Part shown: positions 1 to 7,290 of the stretch, piece by piece
Position numbering within the stretch: the stretch's first letter is position 1
How the letters are laid out: each line of letters begins with the position of its first letter
NCBI GenBank assembly: GCA_041596215.1
Contig: JBFHIZ010000035.1
Coordinates: 1-21,699 of the forward strand
Length of the DNA: 21,699 nucleotides
Reading direction: 5' to 3'
Origin: JBFHIZ01 sp041596215
Lineage (GTDB): Bacteria > Bacillota > Clostridia > Lachnospirales > Lachnospiraceae
Notes under the pieces: model-generated
The model's database searches: none
What the model saw: only the letters and a program-made list of their open reading frames with translations
What the model was told of the DNA's origin: nothing
Made by a program: the position numbers and the translations under genes

Positions 1-624
1 AAAGTGCCTTTTGTACTTAGTACAATTTCAGCAACCAATTCCATTCCACGAGATATCTATGCTTCGGTTTGTGTAGACGATTATCAAGAAAGTTACAAAA
101 TGACAAAATATTTATGTGATTTAGGGCATACTAAAATTATGCATATTACAGCACATAAAGGAGATCAATCCATTGGGCGCTTACGATTAAATGGATACTT
201 AAAAGCATTAGAGGATTGTGGGATTATAGTGGATCCGGATTTGATAGTTCCTATGGAAACAATATATGAAGCATATTCCATGCAAAATGGATATGAAATC
301 ACTAAAAAATTTTTAAAGAAAAAGAAGGAAATCACTGCAATTTTTGCAATTTCAGATCAACTTGCAATTGGTGCTACAAGAGCAATGATTGACGCTGGCT
401 ATCGTGTGCCTGAGGATGTTTCGATTGCGGGTTTTGATGGAATTGATTTGGGAAGATATTATTGCCCAAGAATTACATCATTAAAGCAACCAGTAGATCA
501 AATGGCAAAAGAATCGATTCAAACTTTGTTTGATGCAATTGAAAATAAAAATAAACATGAGCATAAAATCTTTGAAGGGGAAATCATAGAAGGTGATTCC
601 ACAAAAAGAATAAAAAAGAGGTGA
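1..624 (+). CDS. LacI/GalR-family transcriptional regulator, C-terminal part (5' truncated by window)
   Basis: The reading frame is open from the first base and 207 residues are visible, so the N-terminal helix-turn-helix and the start lie outside the window. The visible part is the periplasmic-binding-protein-like effector domain of LacI-type repressors. It contains V-DDY-E, a GH-KI strand, R-R-GY-KAL, FAISDQLAIGA, a VPEDVSIAGFDG motif and the late ITSL-QP segment followed by a basic tail. Such proteins are cytoplasmic dimers that bind DNA and respond to a sugar or related ligand. The ligand cannot be read from this fragment, and no transport or catabolic gene follows it; the next genes belong to an unrelated operon with its own promoter. 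A GTG at base 4 is an internal codon, not a start. The family call is secure and the regulated pathway is unknown. Confidence 0.9.
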   Translation, partial: KVPFVLSTISATNSIPRDIYASVCVDDYQESYKMTKYLCDLGHTKIMHITAHKGDQSIGRLRLNGYLKALEDCGIIVDPDLIVPMETIYEAYSMQNGYEITKKFLKKKKEITAIFAISDQLAIGATRAMIDAGYRVPEDVSIAGFDGIDLGRYYCPRITSLKQPVDQMAKESIQTLFDAIENKNKHEHKIFEGEIIEGDSTKRIKKR

Positions 625-637
625 CGCCTCTTTTTTT
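612..637 (+). terminator. Rho-independent terminator overlapping the stop codon of the LacI-type gene
   Basis: AAAAAAGAGG (612-621) pairs with CCTCTTTTTT (627-636) around a 5-base loop and runs into a T tract. The TGA stop of the regulator (622-624) sits inside the loop, so the hairpin is partly coding sequence. Confidence 0.85.
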
Positions 638-648
638 ATATATAGTTA

Positions 649-677
649 TTGACATATGTTGGAAATGATAGTAAACT
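649..677 (+). promoter_or_regulatory. Sigma-A-type promoter of the NifX/ferredoxin-ATPase operon
   Basis: A perfect -35 TTGACA (649-654) is followed after 17 bases by TAAACT (672-677, 4 of 6 matches to TATAAT). It lies directly after the upstream terminator and about 50 bases before the first gene of the operon. Confidence 0.7.
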
Positions 678-729
678 TAGGTTCGTTATGAAGGAAATAT
701 AAATGAAGAAAAGTTTCGGGAGGGAAAAT

Positions 730-1095
730 ATGATAATCGCAATTCCAGTATATGATGATAACAAAGAAATTTGTGTGTCTTTTGGACGTTCTCCAGAATT
801 TTTGTTGGTGGATAGTCAAACAAAAGATAAAACATATCTAAAAAATCCGGCAGCAGATGCTCCAGGAGGTGCAGGAATCAAAGCTGCACAATTTATTGTG
901 GATAGTAAAGCCGATGTTTTGTTAACACCAAGGTGTGGTGAAAATGCTGCAAATGTTTTAGAAGGTGCAGAGGTAAAAATTTACAAAACAGAAACGACTG
1001 AAGTAGAAGCGGAATTAAAAAAATATAGGGATGGGAAACTTGAAATGTTATCTAATTTTCATGCTGGATTTCATGGAAAACAACCAACAGAATAA
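730..1095 (+). CDS. NifX/NifB-like dinitrogenase iron-molybdenum cofactor domain protein (copy 1)
   Basis: This is a 121-residue single-domain protein of the NifX/NafY/NifB-C-terminal fold (COG1433 type), a family that binds Fe-S or Fe-Mo cofactors or their precursors. It starts with the family strand MIIAIPVYDD, then SFGRSPEFLLVD, a GAGIKAAQFIVD helix and a TPRCGENAANVL segment with Cys69. It ends with a His-rich tail (HAGFHG, residues 111-116). I chose ATG 730 over the in-frame ATG at 703 because GGAGGG (719-724) is well placed for it and the family strand begins there. It is the first gene of a four-gene operon with two ferredoxin-containing ATPases and a second NifX-like protein. No nitrogenase genes are near, so a role in nitrogen fixation is not supported; small-molecule metal-cofactor carriage is an inference. 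Confidence 0.85.
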   Translation: MIIAIPVYDDNKEICVSFGRSPEFLLVDSQTKDKTYLKNPAADAPGGAGIKAAQFIVDSKADVLLTPRCGENAANVLEGAEVKIYKTETTEVEAELKKYRDGKLEMLSNFHAGFHGKQPTE

Positions 1096-1107
1096 ATGGA
1101 GTGAAAA

Positions 1108-1947
1108 ATGAATATAGCCGTATTAAGTGGAAAAGGTGGTACAGGAAAGACGTTTGTCTCGGTAAATCTTGCTGCAGCGATGGGGCAGAATGTGTATGCG
1201 GATTGTGATGTAGAAGCACCAAATGGTGACCTCTTTTTCAAACCTAAAAATTTAATCGAAAGTAATGTAGCAGTCAAAGTGCCTTTTTTTGAGGAAGAAA
1301 AATGTAATGGGTGTAAAAAATGTGTGGATTTTTGTAATTTTAATGCACTTGCATATGTGAAGAACAAACCATTGTTTTTTCCTTCGGTTTGCCATTCTTG
1401 TGGGGGATGTTCCATTATTTGCCCCGAAGGTGCCATAACGGAAATCGATCGCACGATAGGAAGTGTTTATCAAGGAACAACAAAGAATACAATGTTTATT
1501 TCAGGAAAATTGAATATTGGAGAAGCCTCTGGTATGCCAATTATTAGTGAAATTATGAAGCGCATTAAGAATTCAGGAAAAAATGCGATTATTGATTGTC
1601 CTCCAGGAAGTGGATGCATGGTAATGGAAACTGTACAAAAAGCAGATTTTTGTATTTTAGTTGCAGAACCGACTAGTTTTGGGTGTCATAATTTAAAAAT
1701 GGTAGTGGATCTAGTAAAAGTGTTTGAAAAACCATTTGCGGTGGTGTTAAACAAATCTTCGGATGAAAAAAATCCTACCGAAGAATTTTTAAAAGAAGAA
1801 AAGATTCCGATTTTAATGAAGATACCTTTTGAATCCGAATTGGCTAATCGTACAGCAAAAGGAGAAATTGCAGTAGAAAATTTGCCGTGGGTAAAACAGT
1901 TATTTGATACCGCAATCGACCAACTGAGAAAGAAGGTGGGACGATGA
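1108..1947 (+). CDS. MinD/Mrp-superfamily P-loop ATPase with inserted 2x[4Fe-4S] ferredoxin domain (copy 1)
   Basis: This is a 279-residue SIMIBI-class ATPase (COG1149 type). The deviant Walker A motif SGKGGTGKT lies at residues 7-15, the ADCDVEAPN switch region at 31-39, and the second nucleotide motif IIDCPPGSGC at 161-170. Between them is a bacterial ferredoxin-like insert with two CX2CX2CX3C clusters: Cys66/69/72/76 and Cys95/98/101/105. Only the second cluster has the usual Cys-Pro ending. The position where Mrp-type proteins usually have Asp (PPGTGD) is Cys170 here. Relatives are cytoplasmic Fe-S carrier or scaffold ATPases; the exact target of this subgroup is not known. It begins 12 bases after the NifX-like gene, and its stop overlaps the start of a paralogous ATPase, so the two are probably translationally coupled and may act as a pair. 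Confidence 0.88.
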   Translation: MNIAVLSGKGGTGKTFVSVNLAAAMGQNVYADCDVEAPNGDLFFKPKNLIESNVAVKVPFFEEEKCNGCKKCVDFCNFNALAYVKNKPLFFPSVCHSCGGCSIICPEGAITEIDRTIGSVYQGTTKNTMFISGKLNIGEASGMPIISEIMKRIKNSGKNAIIDCPPGSGCMVMETVQKADFCILVAEPTSFGCHNLKMVVDLVKVFEKPFAVVLNKSSDEKNPTEEFLKEEKIPILMKIPFESELANRTAKGEIAVENLPWVKQLFDTAIDQLRKKVGR

Positions 1948-2825
1948 AACAAGTATTAGTTTTAAGCGGAAAAGGTGGTACTGGAAAAACAACGGTTGCC
2001 TCTTGTTTTATTGATGTTATTCACACAAAAGCATATGCAGATTGTGATGTGGAAGCGCCAAATTTACATATTACATCGACACCAAGTGGAGAAGGGACCA
2101 AAGCAGATTATTTTGGATTGCCAAAAGCAAAGATAAATATGGAGAAATGTGTGGGTTGTTTAAAATGTTTGGAGTCTTGTCGATTTGATGCGATTTCAAT
2201 TTCCGGAGAAAGCGAGATACCACAGATAGAAGAATTGCTTTGTGAAGGATGTGGAGTATGTGAACTGGTATGTCCAGTGGACGCTATCGATATGCTAGAA
2301 CATAAAAATGGAGATACGATAGTATATAAACAAGAGCCTTATTTTTCAACTGCTAAATTAAAAATGGGAGCGGGTGCTTCTGGTCGATTGGTCAGTGAAG
2401 TAAAAAAGAATTTAAAAGCAATTGTACCGAAAGAGTGGATACGCGATGAGGAAAAAATTGCAGTAATTGATGGGTCACCAGGGATTGGTTGTCCTGTGAT
2501 TGCATCGTTAAGTGGAGTGGATATGGTTTTGATTGTAACGGAACCAACGCTATCCGGGAAAAGTGATATGATTCGGATTCTGGATACTGCAGAGCATTTT
2601 AAAATAAAAACAGCAGTCTGTATTAACAAATATGATATTTGTGAAGAAGTAACAACGGATTTAACTCAGTATTGTGAGAAAAGAAACGTGCCGATTCTTG
2701 GGGTGATACCATATGATCCGATAGCATCTCTTGCAATTAATGAGGGGAAAAGTTTAATTCATTATCAATCGCCAGCAGGAAAAGCAATTCGATTGATTTG
2801 TGAGAAAGCAATAGAAATCTTATAA
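1944..2825 (+). CDS. MinD/Mrp-superfamily P-loop ATPase with inserted 2x[4Fe-4S] ferredoxin domain (copy 2)
   Basis: This 293-residue paralogue of the preceding gene shares an ATGA start/stop overlap with it, and GGTGGGAC upstream is a plausible ribosome site. Walker A SGKGGTGKTT lies at residues 8-17 and ADCDVEAPN at 32-40. Two CX2CX2CX3C clusters sit at Cys69/72/75/79 and Cys100/103/106/110, and VIDGSPGIGCP at 175-184 again places a Cys (183) where Mrp-type proteins usually have Asp. The insert between the clusters and the switch II region is longer than in copy 1, and the C-terminal halves are clearly diverged, so this is an old duplication rather than a recent one. MinD/ParA-type ATPases work as dimers, so a heterodimer of copies 1 and 2 is a reasonable inference. 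Its biochemical role is unknown. Confidence 0.88.
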   Translation: MKQVLVLSGKGGTGKTTVASCFIDVIHTKAYADCDVEAPNLHITSTPSGEGTKADYFGLPKAKINMEKCVGCLKCLESCRFDAISISGESEIPQIEELLCEGCGVCELVCPVDAIDMLEHKNGDTIVYKQEPYFSTAKLKMGAGASGRLVSEVKKNLKAIVPKEWIRDEEKIAVIDGSPGIGCPVIASLSGVDMVLIVTEPTLSGKSDMIRILDTAEHFKIKTAVCINKYDICEEVTTDLTQYCEKRNVPILGVIPYDPIASLAINEGKSLIHYQSPAGKAIRLICEKAIEIL

Positions 2826-2849
2826 TTGGGTGAATGTATTTCAGTCCAA
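2826..2849. repeat. Small imperfect inverted repeat between ATPase and second NifX-like gene
   Basis: TTGG (2826-2829) and TGAA (2831-2834) pair with TTCA (2840-2843) and CCAA (2846-2849) around a 5-base loop, giving 8 pairs with a small internal loop. There is no T tract, so it is not a terminator. It could mark an RNA-processing or stability site in this operon, or be chance. Confidence 0.3.
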
Positions 2850-2900
2850 GATAATATAAAAAGATGAAAAAATTAAAGAGAATTAACAGGAGGAAATGGA

Positions 2901-3245
2901 ATGAAAATTGCAGTAGCATGTGAGGGAACAACGATTACACAACATTTTGGACATTGCGAAAATTTTACTTTTTTTGAAACAGAAGGAAATAAAATTTTAG
3001 GAAAAGAAGCTTTGCCTAATCCAGGACATAGACCAGGATTTTTACCGAAATTTGTAGCCGAAAAAGGCGCAAAAGTTATCATCGCAGGTGGTATGGGCGG
3101 TGGAGCAGTAGATTTGTTCAACGAAGCAGATATTGAGGTGGTTGTTGGGGCATCAGGAGATGCAGAAGCAAATGTATTAGCATATTTGGCAGGAGATCTT
3201 GTTTCGACAGGTTCGATATGTCATGACCATACGATGGAGCATTAA
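2901..3245 (+). CDS. NifX/NifB-like dinitrogenase iron-molybdenum cofactor domain protein (copy 2)
   Basis: This is a 114-residue single-domain protein with the same fold as the first gene of the operon. MKIAVACEG opens the first strand, HFGHC (15-19) follows, then a GGMGGGAVDLF glycine-rich turn (63-73), a central GASGDAEA segment and a metal-ligand-rich tail CHDHTMEH (107-114). AGGAGG (2888-2893) lies 7 bases before the ATG. Copy 2 has more potential metal ligands (Cys7, His15, His18, Cys19, and the Cys/His tail) than copy 1, so the two are unlikely to be interchangeable. It is the last gene of the operon and is followed by a terminator. Cofactor binding is known for the family; the identity of the metal cluster here is unknown. 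Confidence 0.85.
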   Translation: MKIAVACEGTTITQHFGHCENFTFFETEGNKILGKEALPNPGHRPGFLPKFVAEKGAKVIIAGGMGGGAVDLFNEADIEVVVGASGDAEANVLAYLAGDLVSTGSICHDHTMEH

Positions 3246-3275
3246 TAAAGAAGTTACATATTGCATATAAAGATT

Positions 3276-3327
3276 AAAAAGAAAGAAAAACTTTTGGATA
3301 TTTTTACTCCTAGGTTTTTCTTTTTTT
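3276..3327 (+). terminator. Rho-independent terminator of the NifX/ferredoxin-ATPase operon
   Basis: AAAGAAAAAC (3282-3291) pairs perfectly with GTTTTTCTTT (3314-3323). A G.T wobble and A-T pairs extend the base, a smaller GGA/TCC pairing sits inside the loop, and the 3' side runs into a T tract. Confidence 0.75.
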
Positions 3328-3367
3328 GATTTAATTAAAACTTTTAAAATTTTATTGGACCTTTTTA

Positions 3368-3396
3368 TTGTTTTAAAAATTTTTTCCGTATATAAT
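3368..3396 (+). promoter_or_regulatory. Candidate constitutive promoter P1 upstream of the phosphate operon
   Basis: TTGTTT (3368-3373), a 17-base spacer and a perfect TATAAT (3391-3396). Its expected start point (about 3403) lies just before the putative Pho-box repeats, so a regulator bound there could block this promoter. Confidence 0.45.
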
Positions 3397-3411
3397 AAAC
3401 TAGGAAAAGGA

Positions 3412-3439
3412 TTTACATATTCTTTACAAAGACTTAACG
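3412..3439 (+). promoter_or_regulatory. Putative Pho box: three direct repeats with 11-bp period
   Basis: TTTACA (3412-3417), TTTACA (3423-3428) and TTAACG (3434-3439) are separated by exactly 5 bases each. This matches the TT(A/T)ACA-N5 arrangement known for PhoP binding in Bacillus. The last repeat ends 20 bases before a TATAAT at 3460. The genes behind it encode a phosphate transporter and a PhoB/PhoR-type pair, which supports the reading. The assignment is by pattern only. Confidence 0.6.
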
Positions 3440-3459
3440 AAATAAAAAGAAATAATTGA

Positions 3460-3465
3460 TATAAT
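3460..3465 (+). promoter_or_regulatory. -10 box of candidate activator-dependent promoter P2
   Basis: A perfect TATAAT with no recognisable TTGACA at the right distance (bases 3437-3442 read ACGAAA). The putative Pho-box repeats occupy the place of the missing -35, as expected of a promoter that needs a response regulator. Confidence 0.5.
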
Positions 3466-3497
3466 AGTATGAATAGTATCAATTGGATGGAGGATTT

Positions 3498-5156
3498 ATG
3501 AATTTAGACGATTTGGAGATGCTATTTCAGTTTATTGGAGGGTTAGGTTTATTTTTATATGGAATGAATATCATGGCAGATGGTATTCAACGCTCTGCCG
3601 ATGCGAAACTGAAAAAACTCATGGGATTTCTTACAAGAAATCGATTTATGGGTGTTGTGGTAGGCGCTATTATCACAGCAATTATTCAGAGTAGTTCAGC
3701 GACAACGGTTATGATTGTCGGTTTTGTAAATGCTGGTGTTTTATCATTGGTACAGGCGACTGGAGTTATCATGGGAGCCAATATTGGAACGACAATTACA
3801 GCATGGATTGTATCGATGAATGAATGGACGTCTCTATTTAAACCATCATTTTTTGCCCCTCTTCTCTTAGGAATTGGTGCGTTTATGATGCTGTTTTCCA
3901 AAAAAGAAGGCAGACGTAAACTAGGAGAAATTTTAGTTGGTGTAGGAGCGTTATTTATTGGGCTTTCCTTTATGTCAGGATCTATTTCTCCTTATCGAGA
4001 TTCCGCAGGATTCATTAATGCTTTTACGGTACTTGGGAAAAATCCAATGCTTGCAGTACTTGCAGGTGCAGTGGTAACGGCAATTATTCAGAGTTCTTCA
4101 GCATCAGTTGGTATTTTGCAAACACTGGCAATTGGAGGAATGGTAAATTGGCAATCAGCCGTGTTTATTACGCTAGGACAAAATATTGGAACCTGTGTTA
4201 CTGCGTTAATATCAAGTGCGGGTGCAGGGAAAAATGCAAAAAGAGCTTCCATCATTCATTTATTATTTAATTTAATGGGAGCGATATTTTTTGGAATTAT
4301 CATGTTTATTATTTTTAAAATTGATACGGTCTGGGCAAGTTCACGAATTGATAGTATACAGATTTCCATTTTCCATACTATATTTAATTTGTTAAATACG
4401 ATGATTCTTTTCCCGTTTGGAAATAAACTGGTTAAGCTTTCTATGATTATTGTAAGAGATAAGGATACGGACGAAATGAAGACATCGGATGTAGTAGCAC
4501 AAGTTGAATTACACTTAGACCGAAGAATTTTATCGAATCCAGCCTTTGCAATTCAATCGATAACAGAACAAGTTTCTATTATGGGGAATTTGGCATTGGA
4601 AAATGTAAAAGCTGCCGTTTCTTTATTTGAAACAAATGAGAAAAAAAATACAGAGATGGTATTTAAAAACGAACAAATCATAAATCAATTAGAAAAGAAA
4701 TTGTCAGATTTCTTGGTTGAAATTGACAATGAATCGCTAACAGAGTATCAACATGAATTGATTAAAAATTTATTTTATACAATTTCAGATTTTGAGAGAA
4801 TTAGTGACCACAGTGAAAATCTAGCAGAACTTGCAGATGGAAAATTTAAAAATGAAGTGGATTTTTCAGAAGAAGGTTTAAAAGATATGAGAATTATTTC
4901 GGATGCAGTCGTTCGCACCTTGGAAAAAGCGTTAGAAGCAATTGAAAAACAAGATTGTTTGATGGTTGTGGAAGTTGTACGCTTTGAAAATTCTGTCGAT
5001 TTATTAGAAACGGAAATGAGAGAAAAGCATATTCATCGTTTATCGGAAGGAACCTGTAACTCAGAAGCAGGTGTTATTTTCCTAGATGCAATAAGCAATC
5101 TTGAAAGAGTGTCTGATCATGCAAATAACGTAGCAGGATACATTCTTTCTAACTAG
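3498..5156 (+). CDS. Na/Pi cotransporter family protein with C-terminal PhoU-like domain
   Basis: This is a 552-residue membrane protein of the NptA/PNaS type (two Na_Pi_cotrans domains). The two inverted halves each carry the family signature: TAIIQSSSATT with QSSS at 64-67, and TAIIQSSSASV with QSSS at 198-201. Hydrophobic helices fill residues 10-310. The rest (about 330-552) is a soluble, helical, acidic PhoU-like domain with the paired E-RISDH-EN and E-RVSDHANN motifs expected to bind metal. It should import phosphate with sodium across the cytoplasmic membrane, with the PhoU part modulating uptake or signalling. ATG 3498 is chosen because GGAGG (3489-3493) precedes it; an in-frame TTG at 3483 lacks a ribosome site. 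It heads an operon with a PhoB-like regulator and a PhoR-like kinase, so phosphate is the likely substrate and signal. Confidence 0.9.
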   Translation: MNLDDLEMLFQFIGGLGLFLYGMNIMADGIQRSADAKLKKLMGFLTRNRFMGVVVGAIITAIIQSSSATTVMIVGFVNAGVLSLVQATGVIMGANIGTTITAWIVSMNEWTSLFKPSFFAPLLLGIGAFMMLFSKKEGRRKLGEILVGVGALFIGLSFMSGSISPYRDSAGFINAFTVLGKNPMLAVLAGAVVTAIIQSSSASVGILQTLAIGGMVNWQSAVFITLGQNIGTCVTALISSAGAGKNAKRASIIHLLFNLMGAIFFGIIMFIIFKIDTVWASSRIDSIQISIFHTIFNLLNTMILFPFGNKLVKLSMIIVRDKDTDEMKTSDVVAQVELHLDRRILSNPAFAIQSITEQVSIMGNLALENVKAAVSLFETNEKKNTEMVFKNEQIINQLEKKLSDFLVEIDNESLTEYQHELIKNLFYTISDFERISDHSENLAELADGKFKNEVDFSEEGLKDMRIISDAVVRTLEKALEAIEKQDCLMVVEVVRFENSVDLLETEMREKHIHRLSEGTCNSEAGVIFLDAISNLERVSDHANNVAGYILSN

Positions 5157-5172
5157 GATAAGGGAGGATTCC

Positions 5173-5856
5173 ATGCAGAAAATATTTGTAATTGAAGATG
5201 ATGAGAATATTCGTAACTTGGTAAAAGTGGCATTGGAAGGCTATGGTTATACGGTAGTCACGTTTGAAAACGCCGAAGATGCGATGCAAGTATTACAAGA
5301 AGAAAATCCAGACATGGCAATTTTTGATTTGATGTTGCCTGGTATGGATGGGTTATCTGCAATTTCAAAAATACGTAAAGAGTATACAAGCAAAATACCG
5401 TTAATCATTCTAACTGCAAAAGACAAGGAATACGACAAAGTTGTTGGATTAGATGGTGGAGCAGACGATTATATAACAAAGCCATTCGGGGTTTTGGAAT
5501 TGGCGGCAAGAGTTCGTTCCTTACTTCGAAGAGCAGAGGAAAAAATAGAAATTCCTTCTTATGAAACTGGAAAAGTATCTTTGAATTCAGACACAAGAGA
5601 GGTATTTGTAGAGGATGAAAAAATTTCTTTGACTTATAAAGAATTTGAGTTGTTAGCTTATCTGATAAAAAATCATGTCAGAGTAGTGTCAAGAGAAGAA
5701 TTATTAGACCGTTTATGGGATTACAATGCAGAAATTGAAACGAGAACATTGGATATACATATTCGTACATTAAGACAAAAACTTGGCAAAGAAGTAGGAA
5801 ATTATATTAAAACGGTGCGTAGTGTTGGTTACCGATTTGAAGTGAATGAAAAATGA
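5173..5856 (+). CDS. PhoB/PhoP-like OmpR-family response regulator
   Basis: This is a 227-residue two-domain regulator. The receiver domain (1-120) has the acidic pocket Asp9/Asp10, the phospho-acceptor Asp52 in FDLMLPGMDG, Thr81 and Lys103 (KPFG). The C-terminal winged helix (about 130-227) has the SLTYKEFELLAYL, VSREELLDRLWDY, TLDIHIRTLRQKLG and TVRSVGYRFE segments of the OmpR/PhoB class. GGGAGG (5162-5167) is 5 bases before the ATG, and the gene starts 16 bases after the transporter. It should be phosphorylated by the kinase encoded next and bind direct repeats; the 11-bp repeats ahead of the operon are the obvious candidate site, which would make the operon autoregulated. Whether it is a true PhoP or another OmpR-class regulator cannot be settled from sequence alone. 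Confidence 0.92.
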   Translation: MQKIFVIEDDENIRNLVKVALEGYGYTVVTFENAEDAMQVLQEENPDMAIFDLMLPGMDGLSAISKIRKEYTSKIPLIILTAKDKEYDKVVGLDGGADDYITKPFGVLELAARVRSLLRRAEEKIEIPSYETGKVSLNSDTREVFVEDEKISLTYKEFELLAYLIKNHVRVVSREELLDRLWDYNAEIETRTLDIHIRTLRQKLGKEVGNYIKTVRSVGYRFEVNEK

Positions 5857-5880
5857 TTTGAATTGTGAATAGGAGAAGCG

Positions 5881-7284
5881 TTGAAAAAAGCTTTATTAAA
5901 AAGAATAATTGGAGTATTGGTTTTAGTTCTTGTTTTAAGTAGTCTAATTGTATTTAAAGCAATTTGGAATGTCAGAGTAGATTCAGGTGTGGAGACACTT
6001 ACGAATTCTCTTTGCATGTTGGATTATGCCTTGGATTATGAGGATGCAGAGATCGAGGGAAAAATAGAAGAGATATACGATGTGCTACCAGAACCCAAAT
6101 CTAGAATTACAATTATCACCATGTCTGGTGAGGTGGTGGCAGATACCAATACAGAAAATCCGTCTGCGATGGAAAATCATTTAGGACGAATAGAAGTACA
6201 GGATGCCCTTGCTGGAGGTGTTGGATATTCCATACGTTATTCTGAAACATTGAAAGATGAATTGATCTATGTTGCAACGATTTCTAACGACGGAAATTAT
6301 ATTCTAAGGATGGCGCTACCTTTTAATGGCTTATTAAAAGAAATGTTTTCGGTTTTTGGAATTCTATTTTTAGCAATTCTTTTTGTGCTGATACTTGCAG
6401 TACTCGCGGTGAATCAATATATGAAAAAAATTACCAATCCACTATCGGATATATCGGATCGCATGCAGGAAATCACAAAAAATAATTTGCAAATTGATTT
6501 TCCGGAATATCAATTTACAGAAATGAATATTATTTCAAATACAACCCAAGAATTAACGCATGAAATCCGAAAGTATATTATGAAAGTAAAAAAAGAGAAG
6601 CAAATACGAGAAGAATTCTTTTCCAATGCTTCACATGAATTAAAAACTCCTATAACTTCCATCAAAGGATATGCGGAGTTATTGGATAAAGGATTTGTAA
6701 AAGATAAAGAGATGGAAAAAGACTTTATTCGTAGAATTTTAAGCGAAACAGAAAATATGAATAAGTTAATAAATGATATTTTGATGATTTCTCGCTTAGA
6801 AAGCGAAAAGATTAAAGTTACATATTCCATGATTCGTATAAATGCCATGTTAGAAGAGATATTTGAGACTTTAGAGCCTTTGGCATTAAAGAAGCAAGTT
6901 ACATTACATAAGGAATGTAAACCGATTGTATTAGAGGCAAATATAAAACAAATTCGAGAACTATTACTTAATCTAATTGAAAATGCAGTAAAATATAATC
7001 AAATGCATGGAAATGTATGGGTTACTATTTTTTCAGATCATGCAAACATTGTGATCACGATCAAAGACGATGGGATTGGTATTTCCAAAAAAGATCAAGC
7101 TAGAGTATTTGAAAGATTCTATCGGATTGATGAGGGACGGCAAAAACAAATTGGTGGAACCGGATTAGGGTTAGCAATTGTAAAACATGTGGTAGAATAC
7201 TACAAAGGTGAAATAAAACTTGAAAGCGAGTTGGGAAAAGGCAGCACATTTACTGTTAAAATTCCAAAAGAACGAAATAAGTAG
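5881..7284 (+). CDS. PhoR-like sensor histidine kinase
   Basis: This is a 467-residue membrane kinase. A membrane helix at about 10-27 is followed by an extracytoplasmic sensor region (31-155), a second helix (about 157-177) and a HAMP linker (about 178-230). The HisKA domain has the H box FFSNASHELKTPITS (His252). The ATPase domain has the N box NLIENAVKYN (364-373), G1 DDGIGI, the F box RFYRID and G2 GGTGLGLAIV. The start is TTG at 5881, placed by AGGAG (5871-5875) five bases upstream; I see no better ATG. It follows the regulator by 24 bases and closes the phosphate operon. Unlike many PhoR proteins I see no clear cytoplasmic PAS domain between HAMP and HisKA, so the signal may be read by the extracytoplasmic part or through the transporter's PhoU domain. 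Confidence 0.9.
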   Translation: MKKALLKRIIGVLVLVLVLSSLIVFKAIWNVRVDSGVETLTNSLCMLDYALDYEDAEIEGKIEEIYDVLPEPKSRITIITMSGEVVADTNTENPSAMENHLGRIEVQDALAGGVGYSIRYSETLKDELIYVATISNDGNYILRMALPFNGLLKEMFSVFGILFLAILFVLILAVLAVNQYMKKITNPLSDISDRMQEITKNNLQIDFPEYQFTEMNIISNTTQELTHEIRKYIMKVKKEKQIREEFFSNASHELKTPITSIKGYAELLDKGFVKDKEMEKDFIRRILSETENMNKLINDILMISRLESEKIKVTYSMIRINAMLEEIFETLEPLALKKQVTLHKECKPIVLEANIKQIRELLLNLIENAVKYNQMHGNVWVTIFSDHANIVITIKDDGIGISKKDQARVFERFYRIDEGRQKQIGGTGLGLAIVKHVVEYYKGEIKLESELGKGSTFTVKIPKERNK

Positions 7285-7290
7285 CATTTT

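Noticed and set aside
703..729. Alternative ATG giving nine extra residues to the first NifX-like protein
   Set aside because: The extra residues are not family sequence, and GGAGGG is ideally placed for ATG 730.
730..3245. Nitrogen fixation locus
   Set aside because: NifX-like domains alone do not indicate fixation. No nifH, nifD, nifK, nifE, nifN or radical-SAM NifB is present.
3469..3501. Ten-codon frame overlapping the transporter start
   Set aside because: It starts at or before the expected transcript start of P2 and has no ribosome site.
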